A DNA stretch of 64,000 nucleotides from Gordonia sp. UBA5067 (GCF_002414845.1 NZ_DIAX01000045.1:51848-115847), one strand, 5' to 3'; positions 8,785-17,407 are shown, counted from the stretch's first letter. Made by a program: numbers and translations. Notes: generated by a model from the letters alone, not told the origin.

Positions 8785-9690
8785 GTGGCGTGGTCGACAG
8801 CGCAGATTGGTGACCAGTCCGGGCGCACGGTGGTCATCACCGGGGCGAACGGCGGATTGGGCGAGGTGGTGACACGAGTTCTCGCCGAGCGCGGGGCGAC
8901 GGTCATCATGGCGTGCCGGGATACGAAGAAAGCGGAGTTGGTTGCCGAAGGCATCTCCGGTGACGTGCGGCCCAAGTCGCTCGACCTCGCAAATCTTGCT
9001 TCGGTGCGGGACTTCGCCGCTCGGATCGGCGACTTTGACGTGCTGATCAACAACGCCGGGCTGATGAACCTACCGCTCAAGCGCACGGCGGACGGCTTTG
9101 AGATGCAGTTCGGCGTCAACCATCTCGGCCACTTCGCGCTGACCGGGCTGCTGCTCAACCAGATCGCCGATCGCGTCGTCACCGTCGCCAGCATCGCGCA
9201 CCGGCAGACGCCGAAGCTGTGGATCGACGACCTCAATTACGAGCACCGTCGCTACCAGCGAAACCTTGCCTATGCGCAGTCGAAGCTGGCCAATCTGATG
9301 TTCGCCCGCGAGTTGCAGCGCCGACTCGACGAGGCCCGATCGCCACTGCGCTCCTACGCGGTGCACCCCGGGGTGTCGGGCACCGACCTGTTCACCCGCA
9401 CCGAGACGCCGATTGACTTCTTCGGGAAGGGTTTCGCCTCGGTTTGGGGTCACCGGCCGACCAAGGCCGCTGAATCAATTCTCTTCGGCGCCACCGAGCC
9501 CGACGCCGATCCCCATCTGTACTGGGGGCCCACCGGCGGGCTCGGGCAGTCCCGCGGCCCGGTGCGCTCGGCGCCGTCGTCAAAGCTCTCGGAAGACCGG
9601 GACCTATGGCGGCGGCTGTGGGACGCGTCGGAGGCGATGACCAACGTGACCTATCGGCTGCCGCGGCCGGTCGACGAAGCCGCCCGATAG
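8785..9690 (+). CDS. Short-chain dehydrogenase/reductase (retinol-dehydrogenase-like)
   Basis: A 301-residue classical SDR. It has the cofactor-binding TGANGGLG motif after VVITG, the NNAG motif (LINNAGLMN), the catalytic YAQSK (YxxxK), and the substrate-loop segment AVHPGVSGTDLF, as in retinol/protochlorophyllide-type SDRs. I chose the GTG at 8785 because GGAAGGA lies seven bases before it; the frame is open further upstream, but that overlaps the previous gene. It stands between the NPD-like oxidoreductase and a crotonase, eight bases from the latter. A hydroxyacyl- or hydroxysteroid dehydrogenase role in side-chain metabolism is plausible but not shown by the sequence. Confidence 0.8.
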   Translation: MAWSTAQIGDQSGRTVVITGANGGLGEVVTRVLAERGATVIMACRDTKKAELVAEGISGDVRPKSLDLANLASVRDFAARIGDFDVLINNAGLMNLPLKRTADGFEMQFGVNHLGHFALTGLLLNQIADRVVTVASIAHRQTPKLWIDDLNYEHRRYQRNLAYAQSKLANLMFARELQRRLDEARSPLRSYAVHPGVSGTDLFTRTETPIDFFGKGFASVWGHRPTKAAESILFGATEPDADPHLYWGPTGGLGQSRGPVRSAPSSKLSEDRDLWRRLWDASEAMTNVTYRLPRPVDEAAR

Positions 9691-9697
9691 TTCGGCC

Positions 9698-10474
9698 ATG
9701 GGTGCACCACTGGTGGTCGCGACGATTGACCATATTCAGAGTTGGACGATCAACCGGCCGGAAGTGGGCAACGCCATCACCGGCGCCGATGTCATCGAGG
9801 CCATTGAGACAGCAGTCGACGCCGCCAACGAGGATGCCGATATCCGCGCCGTAGTCCTCACCGGCGAGGGCCGGATCTTCTCCGCCGGTGGCAACGTCAA
9901 GGAGATGGCCGACCGGCAGGGCATGTTCGGCGTCGACGAGCGCGCCAAACGGCGGGCCTACGTCACCGGCATTCAGCGCATCCCCCGGGCGCTGAAGGGT
10001 CTGGAGGTACCGATCATCGCGGCGGTCAACGGTGCCGCGATCGGGGCCGGACTGGATCTGGCGCTGATGTGCGACATCCGAATCGCATCGGATCGCGCGT
10101 CGTTCGCAGAGAGCTTCGTGTCGCTCGGCCTCATTCCGGGTGATGGTGGAACATGGTTCTTGCCGCGTGCCATCGGGTGGGAGCGCGCGGCCGAAATGAC
10201 GTTCACCGGCGATCGGATCGATGCCGCCACCGCGCTTGAGTGGGGGTTGGTCAGCCGAGTCGTCCCGCATGACCGCCTGCTCGCCGACGCCGATGAGTTG
10301 GCCGGGAGGATTGCGAAAAATCCTGGTGAAGCACTACGGATGGCGAAGCGACTGCTGCAGGAGTCGCAGGCGGGATCGCTGGACTCGGTGCTGGGGATGG
10401 CTGCTGCGATGCAACCGCTGGCGCACTTGGATCCCGAGCATGAGGTACGGATCGCGAAGTGGCGGACGGACTGA
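9698..10474 (+). CDS. Enoyl-CoA hydratase/isomerase (crotonase family)
   Basis: A 258-residue crotonase-fold enzyme. Seen: INRPEVGNAITG at the N-terminus, the first oxyanion loop GRIFSAGGNVKEM, and the second loop AVNGAAIGAGLDLALMCDIRI. A Glu-containing segment FAESFVSLGLIPGDGGTWFLPR follows, then a C-terminal helical region. Family members hydrate, isomerise or cleave acyl-CoA thioesters. The gene is the last of a four-gene run beginning with fadD19 and ends convergently with fadD17. It is clearly distinct from echA19; its substrate is unassigned. A second hydratase in this locus could serve the later, shorter side-chain cycle or a branched side chain, which is inference. Confidence 0.8.
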   Translation: MGAPLVVATIDHIQSWTINRPEVGNAITGADVIEAIETAVDAANEDADIRAVVLTGEGRIFSAGGNVKEMADRQGMFGVDERAKRRAYVTGIQRIPRALKGLEVPIIAAVNGAAIGAGLDLALMCDIRIASDRASFAESFVSLGLIPGDGGTWFLPRAIGWERAAEMTFTGDRIDAATALEWGLVSRVVPHDRLLADADELAGRIAKNPGEALRMAKRLLQESQAGSLDSVLGMAAAMQPLAHLDPEHEVRIAKWRTD

Positions 10475-10490
10475 ACCCGACCGGCGGGCC

Positions 10491-10525
10491 GGGCACGCTC
10501 GGCCAGATTCTGGGCACGCTCGGCC
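10491..10525. repeat. Two-copy 14-bp direct repeat, 21-base period
   Basis: GGGCACGCTCGGCC occurs at 10491-10504 and again at 10512-10525, filling most of the gap between the converging crotonase and fadD17 genes. On the minus strand this reads GTGCCC, 15 other bases, GTGCCC. A second element with the same 21-base spacing is present at 26189-26215, also between converging genes. Confidence 0.8.
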
Positions 10526-10526
10526 G

Positions 10527-12062
10527 TTAGGCGGGGGAGGTCGGCCGGTACCGGCCGGCGACCCGGGACCAGTCGGGATCGGTACGGGCCCCCCGCAACG
10601 AGGCGCGGACGGTCTTGAAGGTCGCGGTCTGCGGCAGGCTGTCGACGATTCGGACGTGCAACGGCCATTGTTTGGGGCCGAGGTCGGGTTGGGCGGCAAG
10701 AAAGTCGGTGAGCGCATCGGCGGTCAATTCTGGCGCGACGAGGGCGGCCCACAGGTCATCGCCGATCGGTGCCGGCAGGCCGTAGACCGCGGCCCGGTGG
10801 ATCGCCGGACACCGCAGCAGGATCGCCTCGATCGGCGCGGTACCCATGTTCTCCCCGTCGACGCGGACCCAGTCGCCGAGGCGGCCGGCGAATCGCACGT
10901 AGCCGTCGTCGCCGACCCAGCCGAGATCGCCGGTGCGGTACATGCCGCCGCGCATCCGCTCGGCGGAGGCCGCGTCATCGCGGTAGTACCCGTCAAATAG
11001 TCCGGGCCCGGAGGTGTTGACGATCTCGCCCACCTCGCCGACGGGCATGGGTGCCAGCGTTGCCGGATCGACGACGGCGATCGGGGCGAGTAGTGGGCCC
11101 AGTGCGTCGGCCGGAGTGTCGGGGGTGCGCGAGATTGAGACACCGGCCTCGGTGGAACCGAACCCGTCGACCACCGTGCATTCGAAACGCTGTGCGAAAG
11201 CCGTGCGATCAGCGGCGCTCGCCTCGCTGCCGTACATGATGCGCAAGCCATTGTCGGCGTCGTCATCGGCCGGGGGGACAGCGAGGATGTAGTGCAGCGG
11301 CGTCCCGACATAGTTGGCGTAGGTGACTCCGTACCGGTGCAGGTCGTCGATGAAGCCGCGTGCGGAGAATGCCGGCCGCACCACGATCGATGCCCCGGCA
11401 GCCACGGCGACGGCCCAGCCGGCGACGGTCGCGTTGGAGTGGAACAGCGGCATCGAGAGGTGGGCCACGTCGTGCTCGCCGAGCCCGAATCGATCGGCAA
11501 GCATTGCCGCCGGGGCGGCGAACTTGCGCTGGCTGCACCGCACCGCCTTCGGGTGGCCCGTGGTTCCCGACGTGAAGATCAACATGATCAGCTCGTCGGG
11601 ATCCCGCCGAGGTACCGCGACCTCATCAGGAACATGTTGTGCGGCAACGAGTTCCAGCCATTGTCGACTCTCGATCTCGACAATGGGCACGGGCAGGTCC
11701 AGCCCGGTGAAGAGTTCGGTCGTCGTAGCATCGGCGAGGACGAACTGGCAGTCGGCGATCGTCACGTCGCGCGCCAGCGCGTCGCCGCGCCGCGTCGTGT
11801 TCAGACCGACGACGACGAAGTCCGCAAGCACCGCGGCCGCCAGCAGTGCGCAGTACTCGATCGAATTGGCGCACGCCACCCCGACGTGCGGCGGCCGATC
11901 GGGGGTGAGTCGACCGCGGACGGCGGCCGCCCATCGCGCGGCATCGCGCAGGTGATCGCGCCAGCAGACATAGCGGTCGCCGCAGTGCAGTCCGCGATCG
12001 GTGACCCCGGTCAGCGGCGCCAGCAACTCCGACAACGAGCGTTCGTCGGTGACCGAGGGCAT
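10527..12062 (-). CDS. fadD17: FadD17 steroid-acyl-CoA synthetase
   Basis: A 511-residue ANL-family acyl-CoA synthetase matching Rv3506 (FadD17), reported to favour C24 (C5 side chain) steroid acids. Seen: P-loop IFTSGTTGHPKAV, the acyl-pocket HSNATVAG region, DGFGSTEAGVS (A5), YRTGDLGWVGDDGYVRFAGR (A7-A8 hinge), and a C-terminal PQTATFKTVR carrying the catalytic lysine. I chose the ATG at 12062, which gives the family length; the frame remains open upstream into fadE27. It follows fadE27 by 22 bases and forms an operon with fadE26 and fadE27 from the KstR-controlled promoter near 14428. Confidence 0.9.
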   Translation of the reverse strand: MPSVTDERSLSELLAPLTGVTDRGLHCGDRYVCWRDHLRDAARWAAAVRGRLTPDRPPHVGVACANSIEYCALLAAAVLADFVVVGLNTTRRGDALARDVTIADCQFVLADATTTELFTGLDLPVPIVEIESRQWLELVAAQHVPDEVAVPRRDPDELIMLIFTSGTTGHPKAVRCSQRKFAAPAAMLADRFGLGEHDVAHLSMPLFHSNATVAGWAVAVAAGASIVVRPAFSARGFIDDLHRYGVTYANYVGTPLHYILAVPPADDDADNGLRIMYGSEASAADRTAFAQRFECTVVDGFGSTEAGVSISRTPDTPADALGPLLAPIAVVDPATLAPMPVGEVGEIVNTSGPGLFDGYYRDDAASAERMRGGMYRTGDLGWVGDDGYVRFAGRLGDWVRVDGENMGTAPIEAILLRCPAIHRAAVYGLPAPIGDDLWAALVAPELTADALTDFLAAQPDLGPKQWPLHVRIVDSLPQTATFKTVRASLRGARTDPDWSRVAGRYRPTSPA

Positions 12063-12084
12063 GGGCGGTGGTCGCTTCGGGCCG

Positions 12085-13191
12085 TCAGTCGGACTCGGCC
12101 GCGATGCGGTCGCCGAGGCGGGCGAGGATCGCGGGTTCCCCGGCCAGAGCGAATTCGTTCTGCTTTGCGCGCAGGAAGTAGCGGTGCACCGGGTGCGAGG
12201 TGTCGAGTCCGACGCCGCCGTGGACGTGGATGGCGGTGTGTCCAACCCGGTGCCCGGCCCGGCCGGTCCAGAATTTGGCGGTGTCGATGGCCGCGCCGGC
12301 TTCGATTCCCACGGACAGTAGCCAGGCTGCCTGGGTCGTGGTCAGGAGCAGGCCCTGCACGTCGATATAGGCATCGGCGAGTCGCTGGGCGACAGCTTGG
12401 AACGAACCGATCTTTCGGTCGAACTGTTCCCGCTCACGGGCGTAGTCGGCGGTCTGCCGCAGGGCCTCGTCGAGAATCCCGCATTGTTCGGCGCAGGCTG
12501 CGAGAGTCAGCCGATCAACCAGTGCGGCAACAGCTTCGGCCCCGTCGACGACGATTACGGCGGGCGGTGCGGCCACCCCGGCGAAGTCCACCTGGGCCGT
12601 TGGCAGCAGGCCGGTCGAGGGGGTCGGGGTGATCCTCAGCCCGGGAGCATCGGCGTCGATGAGAACCGCGACCGGGCCGGCTTGGCCCTGGGCCGTGACC
12701 AGGAAGGCGTCGGCGGCCTTCGCGAAGGCGACGTTGACCTTGGTGCCGCGCAGGACCCCGTCGGTCAAGCTCGTCGCCGCGGGCGCGGCCGGGTCATAGC
12801 CGAGGTCCTCGTCGACGGCGGCCGCGATGACCGCACCGCCGCTCCCAACGCGGGCCAACCAGTTCTCGCGCGCCTCGCCAGCCCACCCGGCGAGAGTGGG
12901 GAGGACGGCGATCGCCGTCGACGCGAAGGGGACGACGCCGAGTCCGCGCCCGACCTCGGTCGCCACCGCGACGGTGTCCACGGCTGATTGTCCGCCGCCG
13001 ACGCCGGCGAGGTCCGCGGGGAGTTCCAGCCCGATGAGGCCCGCGGCGCCCAGCGCCTGCCACAGTGCGGTGTCGATCGGCGCGTTCGCCGACTCCAGTT
13101 CTGCGACGCGCTCGGGGGTGGACAGCTTGGTGACGATGCTCCGGGCCAGTCGGGTCAGTTCCGCGGTGGTCTCATCGGTGGTGAAGTCCAT
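12085..13191 (-). CDS. fadE27: FadE27 (ChsE5) acyl-CoA dehydrogenase subunit
   Basis: A 368-residue acyl-CoA dehydrogenase subunit matching Rv3505 (FadE27/ChsE5). With FadE26 it forms the alpha2beta2 flavoenzyme that introduces the first double bond into 3-oxo-cholest-4-en-26-oyl-CoA. Seen: the N-terminal helical domain with LWQALGAAGLIGLELP, a central beta region, and the C-terminal FAD/CoA-binding helices with YAREREQFDRKIGSFQAVAQ and IHVHGGVGLDTSHPVHRY. In this heteromeric class the catalytic glutamate comes from the FadE26 partner. The gene starts ten bases after fadE26 ends, so the two are made together. Confidence 0.9.
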   Translation of the reverse strand: MDFTTDETTAELTRLARSIVTKLSTPERVAELESANAPIDTALWQALGAAGLIGLELPADLAGVGGGQSAVDTVAVATEVGRGLGVVPFASTAIAVLPTLAGWAGEARENWLARVGSGGAVIAAAVDEDLGYDPAAPAATSLTDGVLRGTKVNVAFAKAADAFLVTAQGQAGPVAVLIDADAPGLRITPTPSTGLLPTAQVDFAGVAAPPAVIVVDGAEAVAALVDRLTLAACAEQCGILDEALRQTADYAREREQFDRKIGSFQAVAQRLADAYIDVQGLLLTTTQAAWLLSVGIEAGAAIDTAKFWTGRAGHRVGHTAIHVHGGVGLDTSHPVHRYFLRAKQNEFALAGEPAILARLGDRIAAESD

Positions 13192-13201
13192 GTCCGCACT
13201 C

Positions 13202-14386
13202 CTATCGTCGGTACGGCTGGCCGAGGGCGAGCATGGCGATCATGTCGCGCTGGATCTCATTGGTGCCGCCGCCAAAAGTCAGGATGAGTGACGAGCGCTG
13301 GAACCGCTCCAACCGCCCGAGCAGGTGCGCCCCGGTCGAGCCCGGCCGCAGCGTGGCCGCCGGGCCGATGACCTGCATGAGCAGCCGGTATGCCGCGGTG
13401 GCGAACTCGGTGCCGTACACCTTGGTCGCCGATGCGTCAGCCGGACTCGGCGCCTCCCCGGAACTCGCCTGTGAGGCGATTTTCCAGTTGATCAGCTTGA
13501 GGAACTCCACGCCCGCGTGCACTCGGGCCAGATTGGCCCGCACCCACGCGGTGTCGATGACGCGCGCACCGGCGGGGGTCATCGTCTGTTGTGCCCACTG
13601 TGCCGTCTCGCGCAGCGCCGTCTGGATCGGCGCCGCGCTGCACAGGGCGACGCGCTCGTTGTTGAGCTGGTTGGTCACCAGCGACCAGCCGCCGCCGAGC
13701 TCGCCGACCAACGCTGACTTGGGCACCCGCACATCCTGGTAATAGGTTGCGGAGGTATCGACGCCGGCCATGGTGTGCACGGGGGTATAGCTGAATCCCG
13801 TCGCCGTGGTGGGTACCGCGAGCATCGAAATGCCTTTGTGTTTCGCGGCGGTGGGGTCGGTCCGGCATGCCAGCCATACGTAGTCGGCGTAGGGGATCAG
13901 GCTGGTCCACATCTTCTGACCGTTGATGACGAACTCGTCGCCGTCCTCGGCTGCGTTGGTCCGCAGCGCTGCCAGGTCGGTGCCGGCGCCCGGCTCGGAA
14001 TAGCCGATGGAGAAGTGGAGTTCGCCGGCGGCGATCTTGGGCAGGAAGAACTTCTTCTGTTCATCGGTGCCGTACGCCATGATCGTCGGCGCCACGGAGT
14101 TGATGGTCAGAAAGGGAACGGGGGCGCCGGCGATGGCGGCCTCGTCGGTGAAGATCAACTGATCCATCATCGACCGGTTGCCGCCGCCGAACTCTTCGGG
14201 CCACCCCAGCGCGAGCCAGCCGTCGGTACCCATCTGGCGGACCACCTCGCGGTAGGCGTCGCCTTCGCCCACCTCGCCGCCGGCTGAGGTGAGTGCCGCA
14301 CGGCGTTCGGGGGTCATGAGCGTGCTGAAGTAGGCGCGCAGCTCCCGGCGCAGCGCCTCCTGCGATTCGGAGTAGGCGATGCGCAT
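13202..14386 (-). CDS. fadE26: FadE26 (ChsE4) acyl-CoA dehydrogenase subunit
   Basis: A 394-residue acyl-CoA dehydrogenase matching Rv3504 (FadE26/ChsE4), the catalytic partner of FadE27. Seen: GYSEPGAGTDLA (residues 129-140) at the flavin site, KMWTSLIPYADYVWLA, and the catalytic-glutamate segment LNNERVAL (E244, aligning with the ChsE4 base). The C-terminal ILTFGGGTNEIQRDMI contacts FAD. I prefer the ATG at 14386 because homologues begin at this MRI.Y sequence. A GTG at 14416, only 12 bases from the KstR operator, would add ten residues that homologues lack. First gene of the fadE26-fadE27-fadD17 operon and divergent from fdxD. Confidence 0.92.
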   Translation of the reverse strand: MRIAYSESQEALRRELRAYFSTLMTPERRAALTSAGGEVGEGDAYREVVRQMGTDGWLALGWPEEFGGGNRSMMDQLIFTDEAAIAGAPVPFLTINSVAPTIMAYGTDEQKKFFLPKIAAGELHFSIGYSEPGAGTDLAALRTNAAEDGDEFVINGQKMWTSLIPYADYVWLACRTDPTAAKHKGISMLAVPTTATGFSYTPVHTMAGVDTSATYYQDVRVPKSALVGELGGGWSLVTNQLNNERVALCSAAPIQTALRETAQWAQQTMTPAGARVIDTAWVRANLARVHAGVEFLKLINWKIASQASSGEAPSPADASATKVYGTEFATAAYRLLMQVIGPAATLRPGSTGAHLLGRLERFQRSSLILTFGGGTNEIQRDMIAMLALGQPYRR

Positions 14387-14427
14387 CGCGATCCAGCTTT
14401 CGATTGGGGGGGTCACTCGCTTGTTTC

Positions 14428-14445
14428 TGTAACACGTTCTAACCT
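14428..14445. promoter_or_regulatory. KstR operator between fadE26 and fdxD
   Basis: TGTAACACGTTCTA (14428-14441) fits TnnAACnnGTTnnA exactly. On the plus strand its terminal TA begins TAACCT (14440-14445), a -10 hexamer that places the transcript start near 14453. The site lies about 42 bases upstream of the fadE26 ATG and probably controls both divergent operons. Confidence 0.85.
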
Positions 14446-14497
14446 GAATCTAATGGGTTCGTCAACCGAGGCGATCCCCGAGGAGAGGAGTGGTGCG

Positions 14498-14689
14498 ATG
14501 CGCATCAGTTGTGACTTCGACCTGTGTGAGTCAAATGCGATCTGCGTCGGGATGGCGCCGGACGTGTTCGAACTCGACGATGACGATTACTTGGTTATCC
14601 TGCAAGAAGACATCCCGGTCGGGCGTGCCGAAGAGATGCGGCAGGTGGTGGCCAGCTGCCCCAAGTCGGCTTTGACGCTGCACGAATAG
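14498..14689 (+). CDS. fdxD: FdxD [3Fe-4S] ferredoxin
   Basis: A 63-residue small acidic ferredoxin matching Rv3503c. It has the actinobacterial P450-associated cluster pattern C-x5-C (CESNAIC) followed by a distant CP (ASCPKSAL), typical of [3Fe-4S] ferredoxins that pass electrons to P450s or acyl-CoA dehydrogenases. I chose the ATG at 14498, eight bases after AGGAGAGGAG, giving the family length. An upstream in-frame ATG at 14453 lies seven bases after a TAACCT -10 box and could start a 78-residue form from a leaderless mRNA. Its place beside KstR-controlled fadE genes and in a cyp125-containing locus supports a role in sterol oxidation. Confidence 0.88.
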   Translation: MRISCDFDLCESNAICVGMAPDVFELDDDDYLVILQEDIPVGRAEEMRQVVASCPKSALTLHE

Positions 14690-14748
14690 ACGCACCGCCA
14701 ATTTTTGGGGGTGTCGGCCCGCGTCTCGCTGCGAACCTGTATGGTGCC

Positions 14749-14766
14749 TGAAACAGGTTCTAGTTT
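14749..14766 (+). promoter_or_regulatory. KstR operator and -10 box upstream of hsd4A-mce4
   Basis: TGAAACAGGTTCTA (14749-14762) fits TnnAACnnGTTnnA. Its last TA begins TAGTTT (14761-14766), the same -10 hexamer as at fadD19. The transcript would start near 14773, about 60 bases before the hsd4A GTG, leaving room for its GGAGG. No other clear promoter was seen before 26176, so this site may control the whole hsd4A-mce4 operon. Confidence 0.8.
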
Positions 14767-14834
14767 TGCTGTCCGGTGCGTTGACTGGGACGGGCGGAAC
14801 AGATTCAGCGAAATCGATGTAGCGGAGGACAAGC

Positions 14835-15725
14835 GTGAGTGAATTGCTGGCTGGCCGCGTCGCGGTCGTCACCGGCGCCGGAGCAGGTCTGGGCCGGGCC
14901 GAAGCCATCGGTCTGGCGCGCGCCGGTGCGACGGTGATCGTCAACGATCTCGCAGCGGCCCTGTCCTCGAGTGACGTGCTCGACGAGATTGCCGCCGCGG
15001 GCACTCGTGGTGTCGCGGTGGCAGGCGACATCTCGGCGTCGGAGACGGCGGCGGAGATCATGCGAACCGCCACCGAGGACCTCGGCGGGCTGGACATCGT
15101 CGTCAACAACGCCGGCGTTGTACGCGACACGATGCTGTTCAACATGACCGACGACGAGTGGGACCTGGTGCAACGGGTCCATCTGCGCGGCCACTTCCTG
15201 CTCAACCGCAATGCTGCCGCCTATTGGCGTGAGCGGGCCAAGCGCACCGACGGCACCACCTACGGCCGGTTGATCAATACCTCGTCGGAGGCGGGTCTGC
15301 TCGGGCCGCCCGGCCAGGCGAACTACGCGGCGGCGAAGGCCGGTATCACCGCGCTCACCATGTCGGCCTCACGGGCGCTCAGCCGGTACGGCGTCACGGC
15401 GAACGCGATCTGCCCGCGCGCGCGCACCGCGATGACCGCCGATGTGTTCGGGGACGCTCCGGCCGACGGTGTCGATCCGCTGTCGCCCGAGCACGTCGTC
15501 AAACTTGTCAACTATCTCGCCAGCCCGTCGGCGTCGGCGGTCACCGGCCAGTTGTTCGTCGTTTACGGGCCGAAAGTTACGCTCATGGCTGCGCCGGAGA
15601 TCGCCGAGGTCTTCGCCGCGGGTGGGGACGACTGGTCCGGGGATGAACTGGAAGAGACGCTGAACAGCTATTTCGGTGCCCGTGACCCCCAGGTGGGCTT
15701 CTCGGCCAACGCCTTGATCAACTGA
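14835..15725 (+). CDS. hsd4A: Hsd4A short-chain dehydrogenase (hydroxysteroid / 3-hydroxyacyl-CoA)
   Basis: A 296-residue SDR corresponding to Rv3502c (Hsd4A), a dual-function enzyme of sterol degradation with 17-beta-hydroxysteroid and beta-hydroxyacyl-CoA dehydrogenase activity. Seen: the cofactor motif VTGAGAGLGRAEA, NNAGVVRD, catalytic serine in NTSSEAG, NYAAAKAG (YxxxK), and an acidic C-terminal tail with DDWSGDELEETL. The GTG start has GCGGAGG at a good distance. It is the first gene after a KstR operator, and yrbE4A follows within 60 bases, as in mycobacteria, so uptake and oxidation genes share a transcript. Confidence 0.88.
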   Translation: MSELLAGRVAVVTGAGAGLGRAEAIGLARAGATVIVNDLAAALSSSDVLDEIAAAGTRGVAVAGDISASETAAEIMRTATEDLGGLDIVVNNAGVVRDTMLFNMTDDEWDLVQRVHLRGHFLLNRNAAAYWRERAKRTDGTTYGRLINTSSEAGLLGPPGQANYAAAKAGITALTMSASRALSRYGVTANAICPRARTAMTADVFGDAPADGVDPLSPEHVVKLVNYLASPSASAVTGQLFVVYGPKVTLMAAPEIAEVFAAGGDDWSGDELEETLNSYFGARDPQVGFSANALIN

Positions 15726-15784
15726 CTAACGATTAAGTACAACGCATGATAGGTTCGCCAAAGCCTATGGGGGAGGGAGTGTCG

Positions 15785-16549
15785 GTGCTCACAAAGCTGT
15801 CCACGCCGTTCGCGGCTTTCGGCGACTTTTTTGCGCTCACCACCGAGGCCAGTCGCGAACTCTTCCGCCGCCCCTTCCAGTGGCGCGAAACTGTCGAGTG
15901 CTCGTGGGCCATCGCGCGCGTCTCCATGGTTCCGACGTTGCTCGTGGCGATCCCGTTCACCGTGCTGGTGAGTTTCACGCTGAACATCCTGCTGCGCGAG
16001 ATCGGCGCGCAGGACTTGTCCGGAGCGGGCGCGGCCCTGGGCACCATCACCCAGATCGGCCCGATCGTCACCGTGCTGATCGTCGCCGGCGCCGGTGCCA
16101 CGGCGATCTGCGCCGATCTCGGCGCCCGCACGATCCGCGAAGAGATCGATGCGATGAAGGTACTGGGCATCAATCCGATTCATCGGCTGGTGGTCCCGCG
16201 CGTGGTGGCCTCGACGGGTGTCGCGCTGTTGCTCAACAGCCTGGTCTGCACCATCGGCATCGGCGGCGGATTCGTGTTCTCGGTCTACCTCCAGGACGTC
16301 AATCCCGGTGCATTCCTTGCGAACCTGACCCTGCTGACCGGCTTGGGAGAGTTGATGATCTCGATGGTCAAGGCCGCACTCTTCGGCCTCTTCGCCGGCC
16401 TGGTCGCCTGTTACCAGGGGCTCAACGTCTCCGGTGGCGCGAAGGGCGTCGGTGACGCCGTCAACGAAACGGTCGTCTACTCGTTCATGGCCCTGTTCGT
16501 CGTCAACATCGTGGTGACGGCGGTTGGACTGACGGCGACGGGGAGCTGA
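15785..16549 (+). CDS. yrbE4A: YrbE4A Mce4 transporter permease
   Basis: A 254-residue integral membrane permease of the MlaE/YrbE family, one half of the membrane channel of the Mce4 sterol importer. Several hydrophobic segments are visible (around LLVAIPFTVLVSFTLNILL, VTVLIVAGAGATAI and VALLLNSLVCTIGIGGGFVFSV). The cytoplasmic EExDAMxVLGIxP signature (REEIDAMKVLGINPIHRLV) links to the ATPase. I chose the GTG at 15785, seven bases after GGAGGG, which gives exactly the length of M. tuberculosis YrbE4A. Upstream in-frame starts (15746, 15767, 15779) lack a better ribosome site. It is followed two bases later by yrbE4B. Confidence 0.92.
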   Translation: MLTKLSTPFAAFGDFFALTTEASRELFRRPFQWRETVECSWAIARVSMVPTLLVAIPFTVLVSFTLNILLREIGAQDLSGAGAALGTITQIGPIVTVLIVAGAGATAICADLGARTIREEIDAMKVLGINPIHRLVVPRVVASTGVALLLNSLVCTIGIGGGFVFSVYLQDVNPGAFLANLTLLTGLGELMISMVKAALFGLFAGLVACYQGLNVSGGAKGVGDAVNETVVYSFMALFVVNIVVTAVGLTATGS

Positions 16550-16551
16550 CC

Positions 16552-17403
16552 ATGGTCCTGCCAACGGCGACCTATCTCCGGCGCACCCGCGTCGCGCTCA
16601 AGCGCTCCGGTGACAGCTGGGCGCAGATCGGCGACCAGGCGCTGTTCTACTGGGACAGCATCGCCTCGATCCCGCGGGCCCTGAAGCACTATAAGAAGGA
16701 GACGCTGCGGCTCATCGCCGAGATCTCGATGGGCACAGGTGCTCTGGCGATGATCGGCGGCACGGTCGTCGTCGTCGGCTTCCTCACCCTGTTCACCGGC
16801 GGAACCATTGCGGTACAGGGCTACAACTCACTGTCCAACATCGGCATCGAGGCGCTCACCGGCTTCTTCTCGGCGTTCATCAACGTCCGTATCGCGGTGC
16901 CCGTCATCGCCGGCATCGCGCTGGCCGCGACGATCGGCGCGGGTGCGACGGCACAACTCGGAGCAATGCGGGTCAGTGAGGAGATCGACGCGCTGGAGAC
17001 GATGGCGATCCACTCCATCCCCTACCTGGTGTCCACCCGGATTATTGCGGGGCTGGTCGCGATCATTCCGCTCTACGCACTTGCCTCGTTGGCATCGTTT
17101 CTGGCCAGTCGCATGGCGACGGTCTTCCTCTACGGGCAATCACCGGGCGTCTACGACCACTACTTCAACACCTTCCTCATCCCGTCGGACATCTTGTGGT
17201 CCTTCGCGCAGGCGATCTGCATGGCCATCGCCGTGATGATGATCCACACCTACTACGGCTACACCGCCTCGGGCGGTCCGGTGGGCGTGGGCGTCGCGGT
17301 CGGCAACGCCGTGCGCACGTCGCTCGTCGTGGTCGTCGTGATCACGCTGCTCACCTCGCTCGCCATCTATGGCGCCGATGGCAAGTTCAATCTGGCGGGG
17401 TAG
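16552..17403 (+). CDS. yrbE4B: YrbE4B Mce4 transporter permease
   Basis: A 283-residue membrane permease pairing with YrbE4A. Seen: a cytoplasmic N-terminus, transmembrane segments around GGTVVVVGFLTLF, VPVIAGIALAATIGAGATA, and ALASLASFLASRMA, plus the EExDALETMAIHSIPYLVSTR signature that contacts the MceG ATPase. MceG (Mkl) itself is encoded elsewhere, as is usual. It starts two bases after yrbE4A and ends four bases before mce4A, so it is part of the same polycistron. Confidence 0.92.
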   Translation: MVLPTATYLRRTRVALKRSGDSWAQIGDQALFYWDSIASIPRALKHYKKETLRLIAEISMGTGALAMIGGTVVVVGFLTLFTGGTIAVQGYNSLSNIGIEALTGFFSAFINVRIAVPVIAGIALAATIGAGATAQLGAMRVSEEIDALETMAIHSIPYLVSTRIIAGLVAIIPLYALASLASFLASRMATVFLYGQSPGVYDHYFNTFLIPSDILWSFAQAICMAIAVMMIHTYYGYTASGGPVGVGVAVGNAVRTSLVVVVVITLLTSLAIYGADGKFNLAG

Positions 17404-17407
17404 GGCG

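Noticed and set aside
14401-14416. GTG 14416 as the fadE26 start
   Set aside because: It has no ribosome site, and homologues begin at the MRI sequence encoded from 14386; kept only as an alternative.
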